A stretch of 64,000 bases of DNA from assembly GCF_030408735.1 (NCBI RefSeq), contig NZ_CP047204.1:2480001-2544000 (forward strand), read 5' to 3'. This document shows, in pieces, positions 9,096 to 16,903 of this stretch. This stretch comes from Corynebacterium faecale. GTDB taxonomy: Bacteria > Actinomycetota > Actinomycetes > Mycobacteriales > Mycobacteriaceae. A model generated the notes under the pieces. The model saw only the letters and a list, made by a program, of their open reading frames with translations. It was not told where the DNA came from and made no database searches. A program made the translations under genes and the position numbers. Positions within the stretch are counted from its first letter, which is position 1. Each line of letters starts with the position of its first letter.

Positions 9096-9319
9096 GCCAC
9101 AACCTTACGCTTTTCGACGGGCAGGTGATTCCGACTTTCGTAGCCCATTCAGCACTGGGTGGAAATTTTCAGAAAAGCAAAAATAGCTCATTCATCCTGG
9201 TCACAGCAGAGTTGTTATCAAATGAAACTTGACTGTTTTTAAATCGTTACGCTCCTCGCTGAGAATCGTCTGAAAACGCGTTTACAATCGGGGGCATCCC
9301 CAATCTAAGGAGAGTTAAC
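9096..9319. other. Intergenic region carrying the promoter of the 27-residue peptide gene
   Basis: A 224-base AT-rich spacer between the HAD gene (minus) and the small membrane peptide gene (plus). It contains a good -10 hexamer TACAAT at 9283-9288, with only a weak -35, and a short GGGG/CCCC hairpin at 9290-9301 ahead of the ribosome binding site. I see no further reading frame with coding character. Confidence 0.5.
9283..9288 (+). promoter_or_regulatory. -10 element for the 27-residue peptide gene
   Basis: TACAAT fits the corynebacterial -10 consensus (TANAAT). It lies 31 bases before the ATG, giving a short leader that contains AAGGAGAG. The -35 region is poor, which is common in this genus. 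Confidence 0.5.
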
Positions 9320-9403
9320 ATGCGCGGAAGCGGACTTATCTGGACCATCGTCGGAATCTTGGCGATCATCGCCTTGGCTATCTGGATTTTCTCAGCCATG
9401 TAA
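9320..9403 (+). CDS. 27-residue hydrophobic membrane peptide
   Basis: A very short gene: MRGSGLIWTIVGILAIIALA followed by IWIFSAM, 27 residues, then TAA. A strong ribosome binding site (AAGGAGAG) precedes the ATG by 5 bases, a -10 hexamer lies upstream, and a perfect 15-bp terminator hairpin with a T run follows 16 bases later. So it has a complete transcription unit of its own. The product has a short basic N-terminus and one membrane helix from about residue 6 to 25. Function unknown; it could be a stress peptide, a regulator of a membrane protein, or a type I toxin, though no antisense RNA is evident. Confidence 0.75.
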   Translation: MRGSGLIWTIVGILAIIALAIWIFSAM

Positions 9404-9419
9404 TTCCGGCATGACACTC

Positions 9420-9463
9420 AGCGTGGCCCACGGTAAATCACCGTGGGCCACGCTTCTTTTTTT
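9420..9463 (+). terminator. Rho-independent terminator after the 27-residue peptide gene
   Basis: A perfect 15-bp stem (9420-9434 pairing with 9440-9454), loop AAATC, followed by TCTTTTTTT. One of the strongest terminators in the window. Confidence 0.92.
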
Positions 9464-9563
9464 GCGCCTCAACCCCCTGTTCACAGTGCGCACCCCGAAA
9501 GTGAAATGGAACACTACGATCGTCGGAGTATTCAATCCAAGTATTCCCTGACTAGGAGCCATG

Positions 9564-10877
9564 ATGGCTGTTTCTCCATTACTGGCGATCGAAAGACCGC
9601 ATCTCCCCCGTCCCGGCATCCGGGAGATCTTCGGGGATCTCGGACCACAGGAGATCGGCAACGGCCTCGTGGCGCTCATCTTCTCCGCGTCCGGGCCGAT
9701 CGCGGTGATTCTCGCTGCCGCTGCCGCCGGAAATCTGAGTCCGGATCAGACATCTTCCTGGATCCTGGGTGCATTTCTGGGCAATGGCATTCTCACCCTG
9801 ATCCTCACCTGGCTCTACCGCAGCCCCCAGGCCTATTTCTGGACGATCCCCGGCACGGTACTCGCCGGTGACGCGCTCACCCATCTGACCTTCGGGGAGG
9901 TGATCGGCGCCTATCTGGCCACCGCGGTGCTGGTGTTCCTCCTGGGTTGGACAGGTCTGATCGGCAGGATCATGGCGGTGCTGCCGCCCACCATCGTCAT
10001 GGCGATGGTGGCGGGTATCTTCCTGCGGTTCGGTCTTGATCTGGTCGGTGCAGCCACTGGAGATCCGATGATCGCCATCCCGATGATTGTCATTTTCGTG
10101 GCCATCAGCATCTTTCCGAAGGCCGCCGCCGTGGCACCCCCGGTGGCACTGGCGGCGATGGTCGGCACCATGATCGCCATCTTCACCGGCCAGCTGGGCT
10201 CCGGAATCCTGGACAACGGCACCATCGCCTCCCCGGTGTATACCGCCCCGGAGTTCTCCTTCGCAGCCATGACTGAATTGGTGATTCCTCTGGCCATCAC
10301 GGTGGTGATCGTGCAGAACGGTCAGGGTATCGCGGTACTGAGGGCTGCCGGCCATAAGCCGGGAGTCAATCTCGCCGCTGCAGCGAGTGGTCTGGTGTCC
10401 ATTCCGATGGCACTGATGGGTAACGTCACCACCTGCCTGACCGGGCCCACCAACGCGTTGATCGTGTCCGGTCCGAACAAGGAAAGGCATTACGCGGCGG
10501 CGATGGTCACCGCGGTCGGCGCCATCGCCGTCGGGTTGTTCTCCCCCGCCTTTGTGGGATTCATGCTGGCTATGCCGGTGTCGTTCATCGCCGCGCTGGC
10601 AGGTATCGCCATGCTCACCCCACTGAAGAACGCCTTTGTCGCCGGGTTCTCAGGCGCGTTCTCCACCGGGGCGTTGGTGTGTTTCCTGGTGACGGTGTCC
10701 GAGATGTCACTGCTCGGCATCTCCGCACCATTCTGGGGCATCGTCTTCGGATGTCTCATCGCCTGGCTGATGGATCCTAAGCCCAGGAAATCTCCGACAG
10801 ATCCAGTCCCTCCTGCTCAGCCTGCGCCTCAACCAGAGACAACAGATAAGCAGCCTGCCCACGATAGGTCTCGTTGA
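9564..10877 (+). CDS. BenE-family (benzoate:H+ symporter type) membrane transporter
   Basis: A 437-residue polytopic protein with about 12 helices. Segments such as NGLVALIFSASGPIAVILAA, GNVTTCLTGPTNALI and MAMPVSFIAALAGIAML are characteristic of the BenE benzoate transporter family. No benzoate catabolic genes lie nearby, so the real substrate is uncertain. ATG-ATG starts at 9561 and 9564; the second has better spacing from AGGAG. The last 33 residues form a Pro-rich tail (KSPTDPVPPAQPAPQPETTD) encoded antisense to the 3' end of the MerR gene, a 101-base convergent overlap. Confidence 0.82.
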   Translation: MAVSPLLAIERPHLPRPGIREIFGDLGPQEIGNGLVALIFSASGPIAVILAAAAAGNLSPDQTSSWILGAFLGNGILTLILTWLYRSPQAYFWTIPGTVLAGDALTHLTFGEVIGAYLATAVLVFLLGWTGLIGRIMAVLPPTIVMAMVAGIFLRFGLDLVGAATGDPMIAIPMIVIFVAISIFPKAAAVAPPVALAAMVGTMIAIFTGQLGSGILDNGTIASPVYTAPEFSFAAMTELVIPLAITVVIVQNGQGIAVLRAAGHKPGVNLAAAASGLVSIPMALMGNVTTCLTGPTNALIVSGPNKERHYAAAMVTAVGAIAVGLFSPAFVGFMLAMPVSFIAALAGIAMLTPLKNAFVAGFSGAFSTGALVCFLVTVSEMSLLGISAPFWGIVFGCLIAWLMDPKPRKSPTDPVPPAQPAPQPETTDKQPAHDRSR

Positions 10878-11538
10878 ACCGCTCATCGCTGACATACATC
10901 CGCGCGAGTAATACCTGCTTGGATCGGGATACATCATAGAACCGGTCCACACTGGCCAGGTGCTCGGCAACCAGCAGCGAGGCCGGCTCAGAGCCGGGTT
11001 CAACGCCGCGGGTTGCGGCGTCGACAAGCTTATCGACGAACCGATCATGCGCCTCCTTGACCTCGTACCAATCGTCTTTGGTCATCTTCGCCTCGCGCTG
11101 CTGTGACTGCTCCCATTCGGGGGTGTCACCCCAGCGCTGCTCGGCCTCATCCTGCCAGTCGCCGCCGAAGAGCTTGATCTTCTCCTCAGTGGTCATCTTC
11201 TGGTCAGACATGTCTTCCTCCTCAAGGATTTCATCCACTGCCCGGACCATCCGGTGCAGCTGACCGATACGTTCCACCAGAATCTCCCGCTGACGGCGCA
11301 GCCTTTCCACAGCTGTGGCCGGTTGCGCGAGAAGTTCAACGATCTCCTTCAGCGGCACACCTGCCTCCCGGTAGACCAGGATCTGAAGAGCAGTCTCCAG
11401 GTCATCATCGGTATAGAGGCGGTGATCCGCCCGGGTGCGCCACGTGGGTGAGAGCAGCCCGATGGAATCCCAGTGCCTCAATGTTCGGGTGGTCACGTGA
11501 AGGATCTCAGCGGCCTCACCGATGGTGTAGTCGGCCAT
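10777..11538 (-). CDS. MerR-family regulator with a TipA-like ligand domain
   Basis: A 253-residue regulator. Residues 1-70 form the MerR winged helix (YTIGEAAEILHVTTRTLRHW, then GLLSPTWRTRADHRLYTDDD), followed by a long coiled-coil dimer helix (about 75-108). The C-terminal half (KIKLFGGDWQDEAEQRWGDT onward) is the TipAS domain that in Streptomyces binds thiopeptide antibiotics. An internal ATG (MSDQKM) could yield the ligand domain alone, as known for tipA. A perfect 17-base palindrome sits 16 bases before its ATG and is a likely autoregulatory operator. The 3' end overlaps the BenE-type gene. Confidence 0.85.
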   Translation of the reverse strand: MADYTIGEAAEILHVTTRTLRHWDSIGLLSPTWRTRADHRLYTDDDLETALQILVYREAGVPLKEIVELLAQPATAVERLRRQREILVERIGQLHRMVRAVDEILEEEDMSDQKMTTEEKIKLFGGDWQDEAEQRWGDTPEWEQSQQREAKMTKDDWYEVKEAHDRFVDKLVDAATRGVEPGSEPASLLVAEHLASVDRFYDVSRSKQVLLARMYVSDERFNETYRGQAAYLLSLVEAQAEQEGLDLSEISWA

Positions 11539-11553
11539 GGCTCAAGTGTGCAC

Positions 11554-11570
11554 CTTGACGCTGCGTCAAG
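11554..11570. promoter_or_regulatory. Probable operator of the TipA-like MerR regulator
   Basis: The 17-base sequence CTTGACGCTGCGTCAAG has perfect 8-base arms around a central T. MerR proteins bind dyads between the -35 and -10 of their own promoter; the left arm on the minus strand supplies a TTGACG-like -35. Assignment to this regulator is an inference from position. Confidence 0.65.
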
Positions 11571-11577
11571 CGCAAGA

Positions 11578-11608
11578 AAGCCGGAGCCCGTGATATGGAC
11601 TCCGGCTT
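11578..11608 (-). terminator. Terminator after the 115-residue membrane protein gene
   Basis: A 9-bp stem AAGCCGGAG/CTCCGGCTT with a 13-base loop, followed on the minus strand by TTCTTG. It lies 17 bases downstream of the stop of the gene at 11625-11972. Confidence 0.65.
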
Positions 11609-11624
11609 GATTATCTAGTGGTTT

Positions 11625-11972
11625 TTACCAGAAGACAGCCAGTGCGACGTTGATCAGAGACAGACCGCCGACTGCGTGTGCGAGGCCCTTGGAAACAGGC
11701 TCGTTGCGGGCAACCTTACGACGACCGATGATTGCGGCCACCAGAACGGCGATGAGAACAATCAGCTTGACGCCGATCTTCATGTGGTTGACAGCACCGT
11801 CATTCATCTCAAGCAGACCCACGAGCATCAGGCCGGTGAGCAGCTGAACCCAGGCGCCGATGTGCTGCCACTGCAGGACGGTTGGTTTCTTGAAGGTAGC
11901 AAGCCAGCCACCAACCAGTGCAGCGGTTCCCAACAGGTGGAAGAAGATGAGCAGGGAGTGAAGAATATCCAT
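11625..11972 (-). CDS. Small integral membrane protein, function unknown
   Basis: A 115-residue protein with four predicted membrane helices (about 3-24, 38-56, 66-87 and 96-114), joined by short loops such as TFKKPTVLQWQHIGAW and GRRKVARNEPVSKG. No catalytic motif is recognised. It resembles conserved corynebacterial membrane proteins of unknown role. It has its own terminator and lies between the MerR regulator and the tRNA-Thr gene on the same strand. Confidence 0.7.
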   Translation of the reverse strand: MDILHSLLIFFHLLGTAALVGGWLATFKKPTVLQWQHIGAWVQLLTGLMLVGLLEMNDGAVNHMKIGVKLIVLIAVLVAAIIGRRKVARNEPVSKGLAHAVGGLSLINVALAVFW

Positions 11973-12028
11973 GCAGATGACACTAACAGGGCCGACCCGA
12001 ACCCACCGATTTCAACCGACAAAAAGAA

Positions 12029-12053
12029 ATCCCCGGACTTAAAGTCCGGGGAT
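12029..12053 (-). terminator. Terminator of the tRNA-Thr transcript
   Basis: Near-perfect palindrome with 12-base arms (ATCCCCGGACTT / AAGTCCGGGGAT) around one base, followed on the minus strand by TTCTTTTTG. It lies 4 bases after the tRNA 3' end. Confidence 0.85.
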
Positions 12054-12057
12054 GTTG

Positions 12058-12130
12058 AGCTGGAGACGAGACTTGAACTCGCAACCTACGCATTACAAGT
12101 GCGTTGCGCTGCCAATTGCGCCACTCCAGC
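12058..12130 (-). tRNA. tRNA-Thr (anticodon TGT)
   Basis: Folds as a standard cloverleaf on the minus strand: acceptor stem GCTGGAG/CTCCAGC, D arm GCGC...GCGC, anticodon stem ACGCA/TGCGT with loop CTTGTAA (anticodon TGT, reading ACA/ACG), T arm GCGAG-TTCAAGT-CTCGT, discriminator T. CCA is not encoded. It is divergent from thrE, the threonine exporter. Confidence 0.95.
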
Positions 12131-12285
12131 ACCGCATTCGGGTGTAACACCAAATACAACAACGTATCGTAGCGTACACGCAACCCATGATGGGAATCCA
12201 CCCCCTGGCACAGCTACAGTGGCGGTGACCCTCAGGAATCACTACCGGATTGGACCAGCTCGTGCCGGAAATTCTTCAGCGACTG

Positions 12286-13740
12286 GTGAGCTTCGCCACG
12301 CGTCGGGGACGCATCTCCACCGTGGACGCAGCCAAGGCAGCACCCCCGCCTTCACCACTCGCCCCCATTGACCTCACCGACCACTCGCAAGTGGCCGGTG
12401 TGATGAACCTCGCTGCCAGAATCGGGGACATCCTGTTGTCCTCCGGCACATCCAACAGCGATACAAAAGTTCAGATCCAGGCGGTGACCGCCGCCTATGG
12501 CCTCTACTACTGCCATGTGGATATCACCCTGAACACCATCACCATCTTCACCAATATCGGTGTGGAGAGAAAAACCCCGGTCAGTATCTTCCGGGTGGTG
12601 CACAAGCTGGACACCAACTTCTCCAAACTGTCAGAGGTCGACCGTCTGATCCGGTCGATCCAGGCAGGTGCCACACCGCCTGAGATCGCGGAGAAGATCC
12701 TCGATGATCTTGAACAGTCCCCCGCCTCCTATGGTTTCCCCACCGCGCTGGCCGGCTGGGCCGCGATGGGTGGGGCGGTGGCGATTCTGCTCGGTGGTGG
12801 TTGGGCCGTGGCCCTGATGTCCTTTGTCACCTCAGGGGTCATCATCGGAGTGGCCACACTGCTGAGCAGGGTTGGTCTGCCCCAGTTCTTCCAGAATGTC
12901 GCAGGAGGGTTCATCGCGACCATGCCCGCGGCGATCGCCTACAGTCTCGCCCTGGACTATGGGTTGGAGATCAAACCTTCCCAGATCATCGCTTCCGGCA
13001 TCATCGTGTTGCTCGCGGGACTGACCCTGGTTCAGTCACTCCAGGATGGCATCACCGGCGCTCCGGTCACCGCCAGCGCCCGGTTCTTTGAAACTCTGTT
13101 GTTCACCGGTGGCATCGTCGCAGGCGTGGGTTTGGGCATTCAGTTGTCAGGTGCCATCGGGGTGATGCTGCCCGCACTGGAAACAGCCACGGCACCCAAC
13201 CCGGCATCCATCGCGGTTCGGGTTGTGGCCGGCGGCGTGACAGCGGCGGCCTTCGCGGTGGGTTGTTATGCGGAATGGTCCTCGGTGGTCATCGCGGGTG
13301 TCACCGCACTCGTCGGTTCCACCATCTTCTACTTCATGATGTCTTTGGGTACCGGCGGTGTGGTCGCCGCCGCGGGCGCCGCCACCGCCATCGGTTTCGC
13401 CGGTGGTCTGTTGGCACGTCGTTTCCTCATTCCACCCCTCATCGTCGCGATCGCCGGAATCACGCCGATGCTTCCCGGCCTGTCCATCTACCGAGGCATG
13501 TATGCAGCTCTCTCGGAGCAGACGCTGATCGGCTTCACCAACATCGCCGTTGCGCTCGCCACCGCCTCAGCACTGGCAGCCGGCGTGGTCTTCGGTGAGT
13601 GGTTCGCCCGCAAGCTGCGTCGTCCACCACGGATCAGGCCGTACCGGGCACTGATCAAGGCCACCCAGTTCTCCTTCCAGGAACTGCGGGATACGGAGAA
13701 TTCCCGCCGGACCTCAAGGAACAAATCCCCAGGACGGTAA
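12286..13740 (+). CDS. thrE: Threonine/serine exporter
   Basis: Exports L-threonine and L-serine using the proton gradient; first described in C. glutamicum. The product has a cytoplasmic N-terminal domain of about 150 residues (SFATRRGRISTVDAAKAAPP, GDILLSSGTSNSDTKVQIQA, then LSEVDRLIRSIQAGATPPEI) and about 10 membrane helices, with GFIATMPAAIAYSLALDYGL and GITPMLPGLSIYRGMY typical of the family. I chose the GTG at 12286 (484 residues) because the remembered C. glutamicum protein starts at the equivalent SFAT; TTG 12250 and GTG 12262 are alternatives. A likely -10 (TACAGT) is at 12215-12220. The C-terminus is basic. Confidence 0.92.
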   Translation: MSFATRRGRISTVDAAKAAPPPSPLAPIDLTDHSQVAGVMNLAARIGDILLSSGTSNSDTKVQIQAVTAAYGLYYCHVDITLNTITIFTNIGVERKTPVSIFRVVHKLDTNFSKLSEVDRLIRSIQAGATPPEIAEKILDDLEQSPASYGFPTALAGWAAMGGAVAILLGGGWAVALMSFVTSGVIIGVATLLSRVGLPQFFQNVAGGFIATMPAAIAYSLALDYGLEIKPSQIIASGIIVLLAGLTLVQSLQDGITGAPVTASARFFETLLFTGGIVAGVGLGIQLSGAIGVMLPALETATAPNPASIAVRVVAGGVTAAAFAVGCYAEWSSVVIAGVTALVGSTIFYFMMSLGTGGVVAAAGAATAIGFAGGLLARRFLIPPLIVAIAGITPMLPGLSIYRGMYAALSEQTLIGFTNIAVALATASALAAGVVFGEWFARKLRRPPRIRPYRALIKATQFSFQELRDTENSRRTSRNKSPGR

Positions 13741-13803
13741 CCAGATCCCCGGGAAATGGAGTAGACTACGTGGTTGATCGCGTTGTAAAACCCAGGAGGA
13801 TCC

Positions 13804-14142
13804 TTGCCGGCTAAAATCTCTGACACCCGCCCCACCCCCGAAACTCTTCATGCTGTTGAAGAGGAGACCGCTGCAGGTGCGCGCAGGATTGTCGCTACTT
13901 ATGCCAAGGACTTCTTCGATGGTGTGACCCTCATGTGCATGCTTGGTGTTGAACCTGCTGGCCTGCGCTACACCAAGGTCGCCTCAGAGCACGAGGATGC
14001 TCAGCCGAAGAAGGCCACCAAGCGGACCCGTAAGGCACCTGCCAAGAAGGCCGCCGCCAAGAAAACCACGGCGAAGAAGACCCCAGCGAAGAAGACTGCC
14101 GCCAAGAAAACCACGGCGAAGAAGACCACCAAGAAATCCTGA
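13804..14142 (+). CDS. Small basic protein with a lysine/alanine repeat tail
   Basis: A 112-residue protein starting at TTG, 4 bases after a strong AGGAGG. Residues 1-67 are acidic to neutral and not recognised (ATYAKDFFDGVTLMCMLGVE). From residue 68 it is almost only Lys, Ala, Thr and Pro in repeats of the form AAKKTTAKKT. Such tails occur in histone-H1-like proteins and mycobacterial HupB and bind DNA or RNA without sequence specificity. A 30-base exact direct repeat underlies part of the tail. It ends 15 bases before otsA and may be cotranscribed. Function is unknown. Confidence 0.75.
   Translation: MPAKISDTRPTPETLHAVEEETAAGARRIVATYAKDFFDGVTLMCMLGVEPAGLRYTKVASEHEDAQPKKATKRTRKAPAKKAAAKKTTAKKTPAKKTAAKKTTAKKTTKKS
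14053..14127 (+). repeat. 30-base direct repeat in the lysine-rich tail
   Basis: Two exact 30-base copies (14053-14082 and 14098-14127), 45 bases apart start to start, encoding AAKKTTAKKT. Slippage here could change tail length in steps of whole codons. Confidence 0.85.
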
Positions 14143-14157
14143 TTTAGACTTGGCCCC

Positions 14158-15603
14158 ATGGAAGAACTCAATAGCTTCGTTGTCGTAGCCAATCGCCTTC
14201 CGGTGGACATGACCGTCCACCCAGATGGCACGCACAGCATCACGCCGAGTCCCGGGGGTCTGGTCACCGGCCTGTCCCCGGTGCTTGAACAGCACCGGGG
14301 TTGTTGGGTTGGTTGGCCCGGTTCCGTCGATGTGGCCCCTGAGCCTTTCCGCACGGACACCGGAGTGCTCCTCCACCCTGTGCGCCTCACCGCGAGTGAC
14401 TTCGAGGGTTTCTATGAGGGCTTCTCCAATGCCACCCTGTGGCCACTTTTCCACGACCTGATTGTCCCGCCCGTCTACAACGTGGAGTGGTGGCACGCCT
14501 TCAGGGAAGTGAACCTGAAATTCGCCGAAGCTGTCAGCCAGGTGGCCGCACCCGATGCCACGGTGTGGGTGCAGGATTATCAGCTTCTGCTGGTTCCCGG
14601 CATCCTCCGTCAGATGCGTCCCGATCTGAAGATCGGGTTCTTCCTCCACATTCCTTTCCCTTCCCCGGAGCTCTTCCGACAGCTTCCCTGGCGCGAGGAG
14701 ATTGTGCGTGGGATGCTCGGTGCAGATCTCGTGGGGTTCCACCTGCCCCAGAATGCGGAGAATTTCCTCAGCCTCACCAGTCAGGTCGCGGGAACAGCAG
14801 GTTCTCACACGGGTCAGCCAGATCAGCTGGAGGTCACCGGTCAGGCCCTGATCCGTGAGGTGGGTGCCGCGGTCATCACTGCGGACGGCCGGAAGGTGGG
14901 TGTGGGGGCGTTCCCCATCTCCATTGATACGGCGGCGGTCGGGGAGGCGTCGATAAGCTCTGTCAAGGCGCTACGCGCCGACCTGGGGGCACCGGAAACC
15001 GTGCTACTCGGTGTGGACCGGCTTGATTACACCAAGGGCATCCTGCAGCGGCTCCTCGCGTTCGAGGAGCTGCTGGAATCCGGTGCGCTGGATCCGGAAA
15101 CCACCGTGTTTTTGCAGGTGGCCACGCCATCCCGGGAGCGCATCGAGCACTACCGCGTGTCGCGGTCCCAGGTGGAGGAGGCCGTCGGTCGGATCAACGG
15201 CCGGTTCGGAAAAATGGGACATCCGGTGGTGCACTATCTGCACCGTTCCCTGCCCAAGGATGAACTGCAGGTGCTGTACACCGCGGCGGATATCATGCTG
15301 GTCACCCCGTTCAAGGACGGCATGAACCTGGTGGCCAAGGAGTATGTGGCCGCTCACCGTGACGGGACGGGGGCGCTGGTGCTCAGTGAGTTTGCCGGTG
15401 CCGCCGATGAGCTCACCGAGGCTTATCTCTGTAATCCCTTTGACCTGGAATCCATCAAACGTCAGATCATCGCGGCGGTCAATGATCTGGAGCATAACCC
15501 TGACTATGCTGCATCCCGGATGAGAACCAACAGTCAACAGGTGCTCTCCCATGACGTGAACGTGTGGGCCAGCAGTTTTCTGACATCCCTGGAGGGTTTT
15601 TAA
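14158..15603 (+). CDS. otsA: Trehalose-6-phosphate synthase
   Basis: Joins UDP-glucose (or other NDP-glucose) and glucose-6-phosphate to trehalose-6-phosphate, the precursor of trehalose used in osmoprotection and mycolate transfer in this genus. The 481-residue GT20 protein has VVVANRLPVDM at the N-terminus, GLVTGLSPVL, WVQDYQLLLVPGILR, FFLHIPFPSPELFRQLPWR, LLGVDRLDYTKGI and PFKDGMNLVAKEYVAAHR, all expected family motifs. Start ATG at 14158. The stop abuts the GTG of the next gene, suggesting translational coupling with the lipoprotein and otsB. Confidence 0.96.
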   Translation: MEELNSFVVVANRLPVDMTVHPDGTHSITPSPGGLVTGLSPVLEQHRGCWVGWPGSVDVAPEPFRTDTGVLLHPVRLTASDFEGFYEGFSNATLWPLFHDLIVPPVYNVEWWHAFREVNLKFAEAVSQVAAPDATVWVQDYQLLLVPGILRQMRPDLKIGFFLHIPFPSPELFRQLPWREEIVRGMLGADLVGFHLPQNAENFLSLTSQVAGTAGSHTGQPDQLEVTGQALIREVGAAVITADGRKVGVGAFPISIDTAAVGEASISSVKALRADLGAPETVLLGVDRLDYTKGILQRLLAFEELLESGALDPETTVFLQVATPSRERIEHYRVSRSQVEEAVGRINGRFGKMGHPVVHYLHRSLPKDELQVLYTAADIMLVTPFKDGMNLVAKEYVAAHRDGTGALVLSEFAGAADELTEAYLCNPFDLESIKRQIIAAVNDLEHNPDYAASRMRTNSQQVLSHDVNVWASSFLTSLEGF

Positions 15604-16083
15604 GTGAGACGGCTTCTTCCGGCGGCTTTCGCGATGATCGCAGCCGCCTCCCTCACCGCCTGCGCCGACACCATTCGCATGACGGATTCCACATGGATGG
15701 TCAGCAACATCTACACCAGCCCTGATGAGCCGAATGTGGTCAGTGATCTCGTGGTCACCCAACCCACGGTGAACTTCGGTCACGCTTCGGTATCCGGGCA
15801 CACCGGCTGCGCCCCTTTCCAAGGCCTGGCTGAATTCACCCTGAACGGCGAGGCCAGCACATCGGATGAAGCGGATCACCTGAGATTCACCGAGGTGGAA
15901 TTTGATGCGCTACCCGATGACTGCATGGGCCAGGAACGTCTGGTTCATGACGAGCTGGTGGAGCTGCTTCCAGGTGCTTTTGATGTCACCCGCTACGGGG
16001 ATACTGAGCTCCTCCTGACCAGTGATGTTGATGCTCTTGACCGGCCCTCCATCCGCATGGTGTCCTGGGTCATATCAGAATAA
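15604..16083 (+). CDS. Putative lipoprotein encoded between otsA and otsB
   Basis: A 159-residue protein with a lipoprotein signal MRRLLPAAFAMIAAASLTAC; lipobox LTAC with Cys20. The mature part contains WMVSNIYTSPDEPNVVSDLV, FGHASVSGHTGCAPFQG and one further Cys in LPDDCMG, faintly like META/HslJ-type secreted domains. Function unknown. The GTG start at 15604 follows otsA without any gap and otsB starts 19 bases after its stop, so it belongs to the trehalose operon. Confidence 0.75.
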   Translation: MRRLLPAAFAMIAAASLTACADTIRMTDSTWMVSNIYTSPDEPNVVSDLVVTQPTVNFGHASVSGHTGCAPFQGLAEFTLNGEASTSDEADHLRFTEVEFDALPDDCMGQERLVHDELVELLPGAFDVTRYGDTELLLTSDVDALDRPSIRMVSWVISE

Positions 16084-16102
16084 ATCCGTACACTGGGGAC
16101 GC

Positions 16103-16903
16103 ATGAGTGAGCACCAGACAGACACCCACCTCCCCGTCCCCACGCTGACCGAACTGGCACAGACCAAGAAGCTGCTGGTCATCTCTGATTTTGACGGCAC
16201 CATCGCCGGGTTCAGCAAAGATCCTTATATGGTTCCGATCAACCAGAAATCACTGGCCGCGATCAAGAACCTCTCCCGCATGACAGACACAGATGTGGTT
16301 ATTCTGTCCGGGCGTCACCTCGAAGGGCTGGCGAAGGTTCTGGACCTGGGCAGCTACCGGATCACCACGGTGGGTTCCCACGGTTCAGAGGACTCCTCCC
16401 GTCCGCGGGAGCTGAGCCAGGCCGAGGCGGAGGAGCTCGAACGCATCGAGACCGAGCTCGAGCGTGTCATTGACCGGGTGGACGGTGCCTATGTTGAGGT
16501 CAAGCCGTTCCACCGCGTGCTGCACTTCATCCGGGTATCCGATCCCGATCTGGTGGCCGGCATCCAGGCCCGCGCAGCCGATGTGGACACCCGCAACCTC
16601 AAGGTCACCCACGGCAAGAACATCATCGAGTACTCAGTCTCCAAGACCACCAAGGGCACGTGGATGCGCGAACACCTCAGCCGGGTGGAGCCCACCGGCG
16701 TGATCTTCATCGGCGATGACACCACGGATGAGCACGGCTTCGAGGTGCTTTTCGACGTCCCCACCGCCCTGACCGTCAAGGTCGGCGAGGGGGAGACCGC
16801 CGCGAAGACACGCGTGGATTCCATCGATGATGTGGGCGACCTGCTGGAGGATCTGGCCTATGAACGCATGCAGCACACGGAGTCCCGCGCGCTCGGTCTC
16901 TAG
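16103..16903 (+). CDS. otsB: Trehalose-6-phosphate phosphatase
   Basis: Removes phosphate from trehalose-6-phosphate to give trehalose. The 266-residue HAD-fold enzyme shows motif I VISDFDGTIAGF (both Asp present), motif II VVILSGRHLEGL, SHGSED, and motif IV FIGDDTTDEHGFEVL. I chose the ATG at 16103; upstream codons run through the lipoprotein gene. The stop codon shares a 4-base CTAG with the convergent ipsA stop. Confidence 0.93.
   Translation: MSEHQTDTHLPVPTLTELAQTKKLLVISDFDGTIAGFSKDPYMVPINQKSLAAIKNLSRMTDTDVVILSGRHLEGLAKVLDLGSYRITTVGSHGSEDSSRPRELSQAEAEELERIETELERVIDRVDGAYVEVKPFHRVLHFIRVSDPDLVAGIQARAADVDTRNLKVTHGKNIIEYSVSKTTKGTWMREHLSRVEPTGVIFIGDDTTDEHGFEVLFDVPTALTVKVGEGETAAKTRVDSIDDVGDLLEDLAYERMQHTESRALGL

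Noticed and set aside
9320-9463. 27-residue peptide as a type I toxin with antisense RNA
   Set aside because: No convincing opposing promoter or overlapping antisense transcript could be seen; kept only as a possibility in the gene entry.
11676-12371. A 231-residue frame crossing the tRNA-Thr gene
   Set aside because: It overlaps a tRNA, a terminator and the start of thrE; not a gene.
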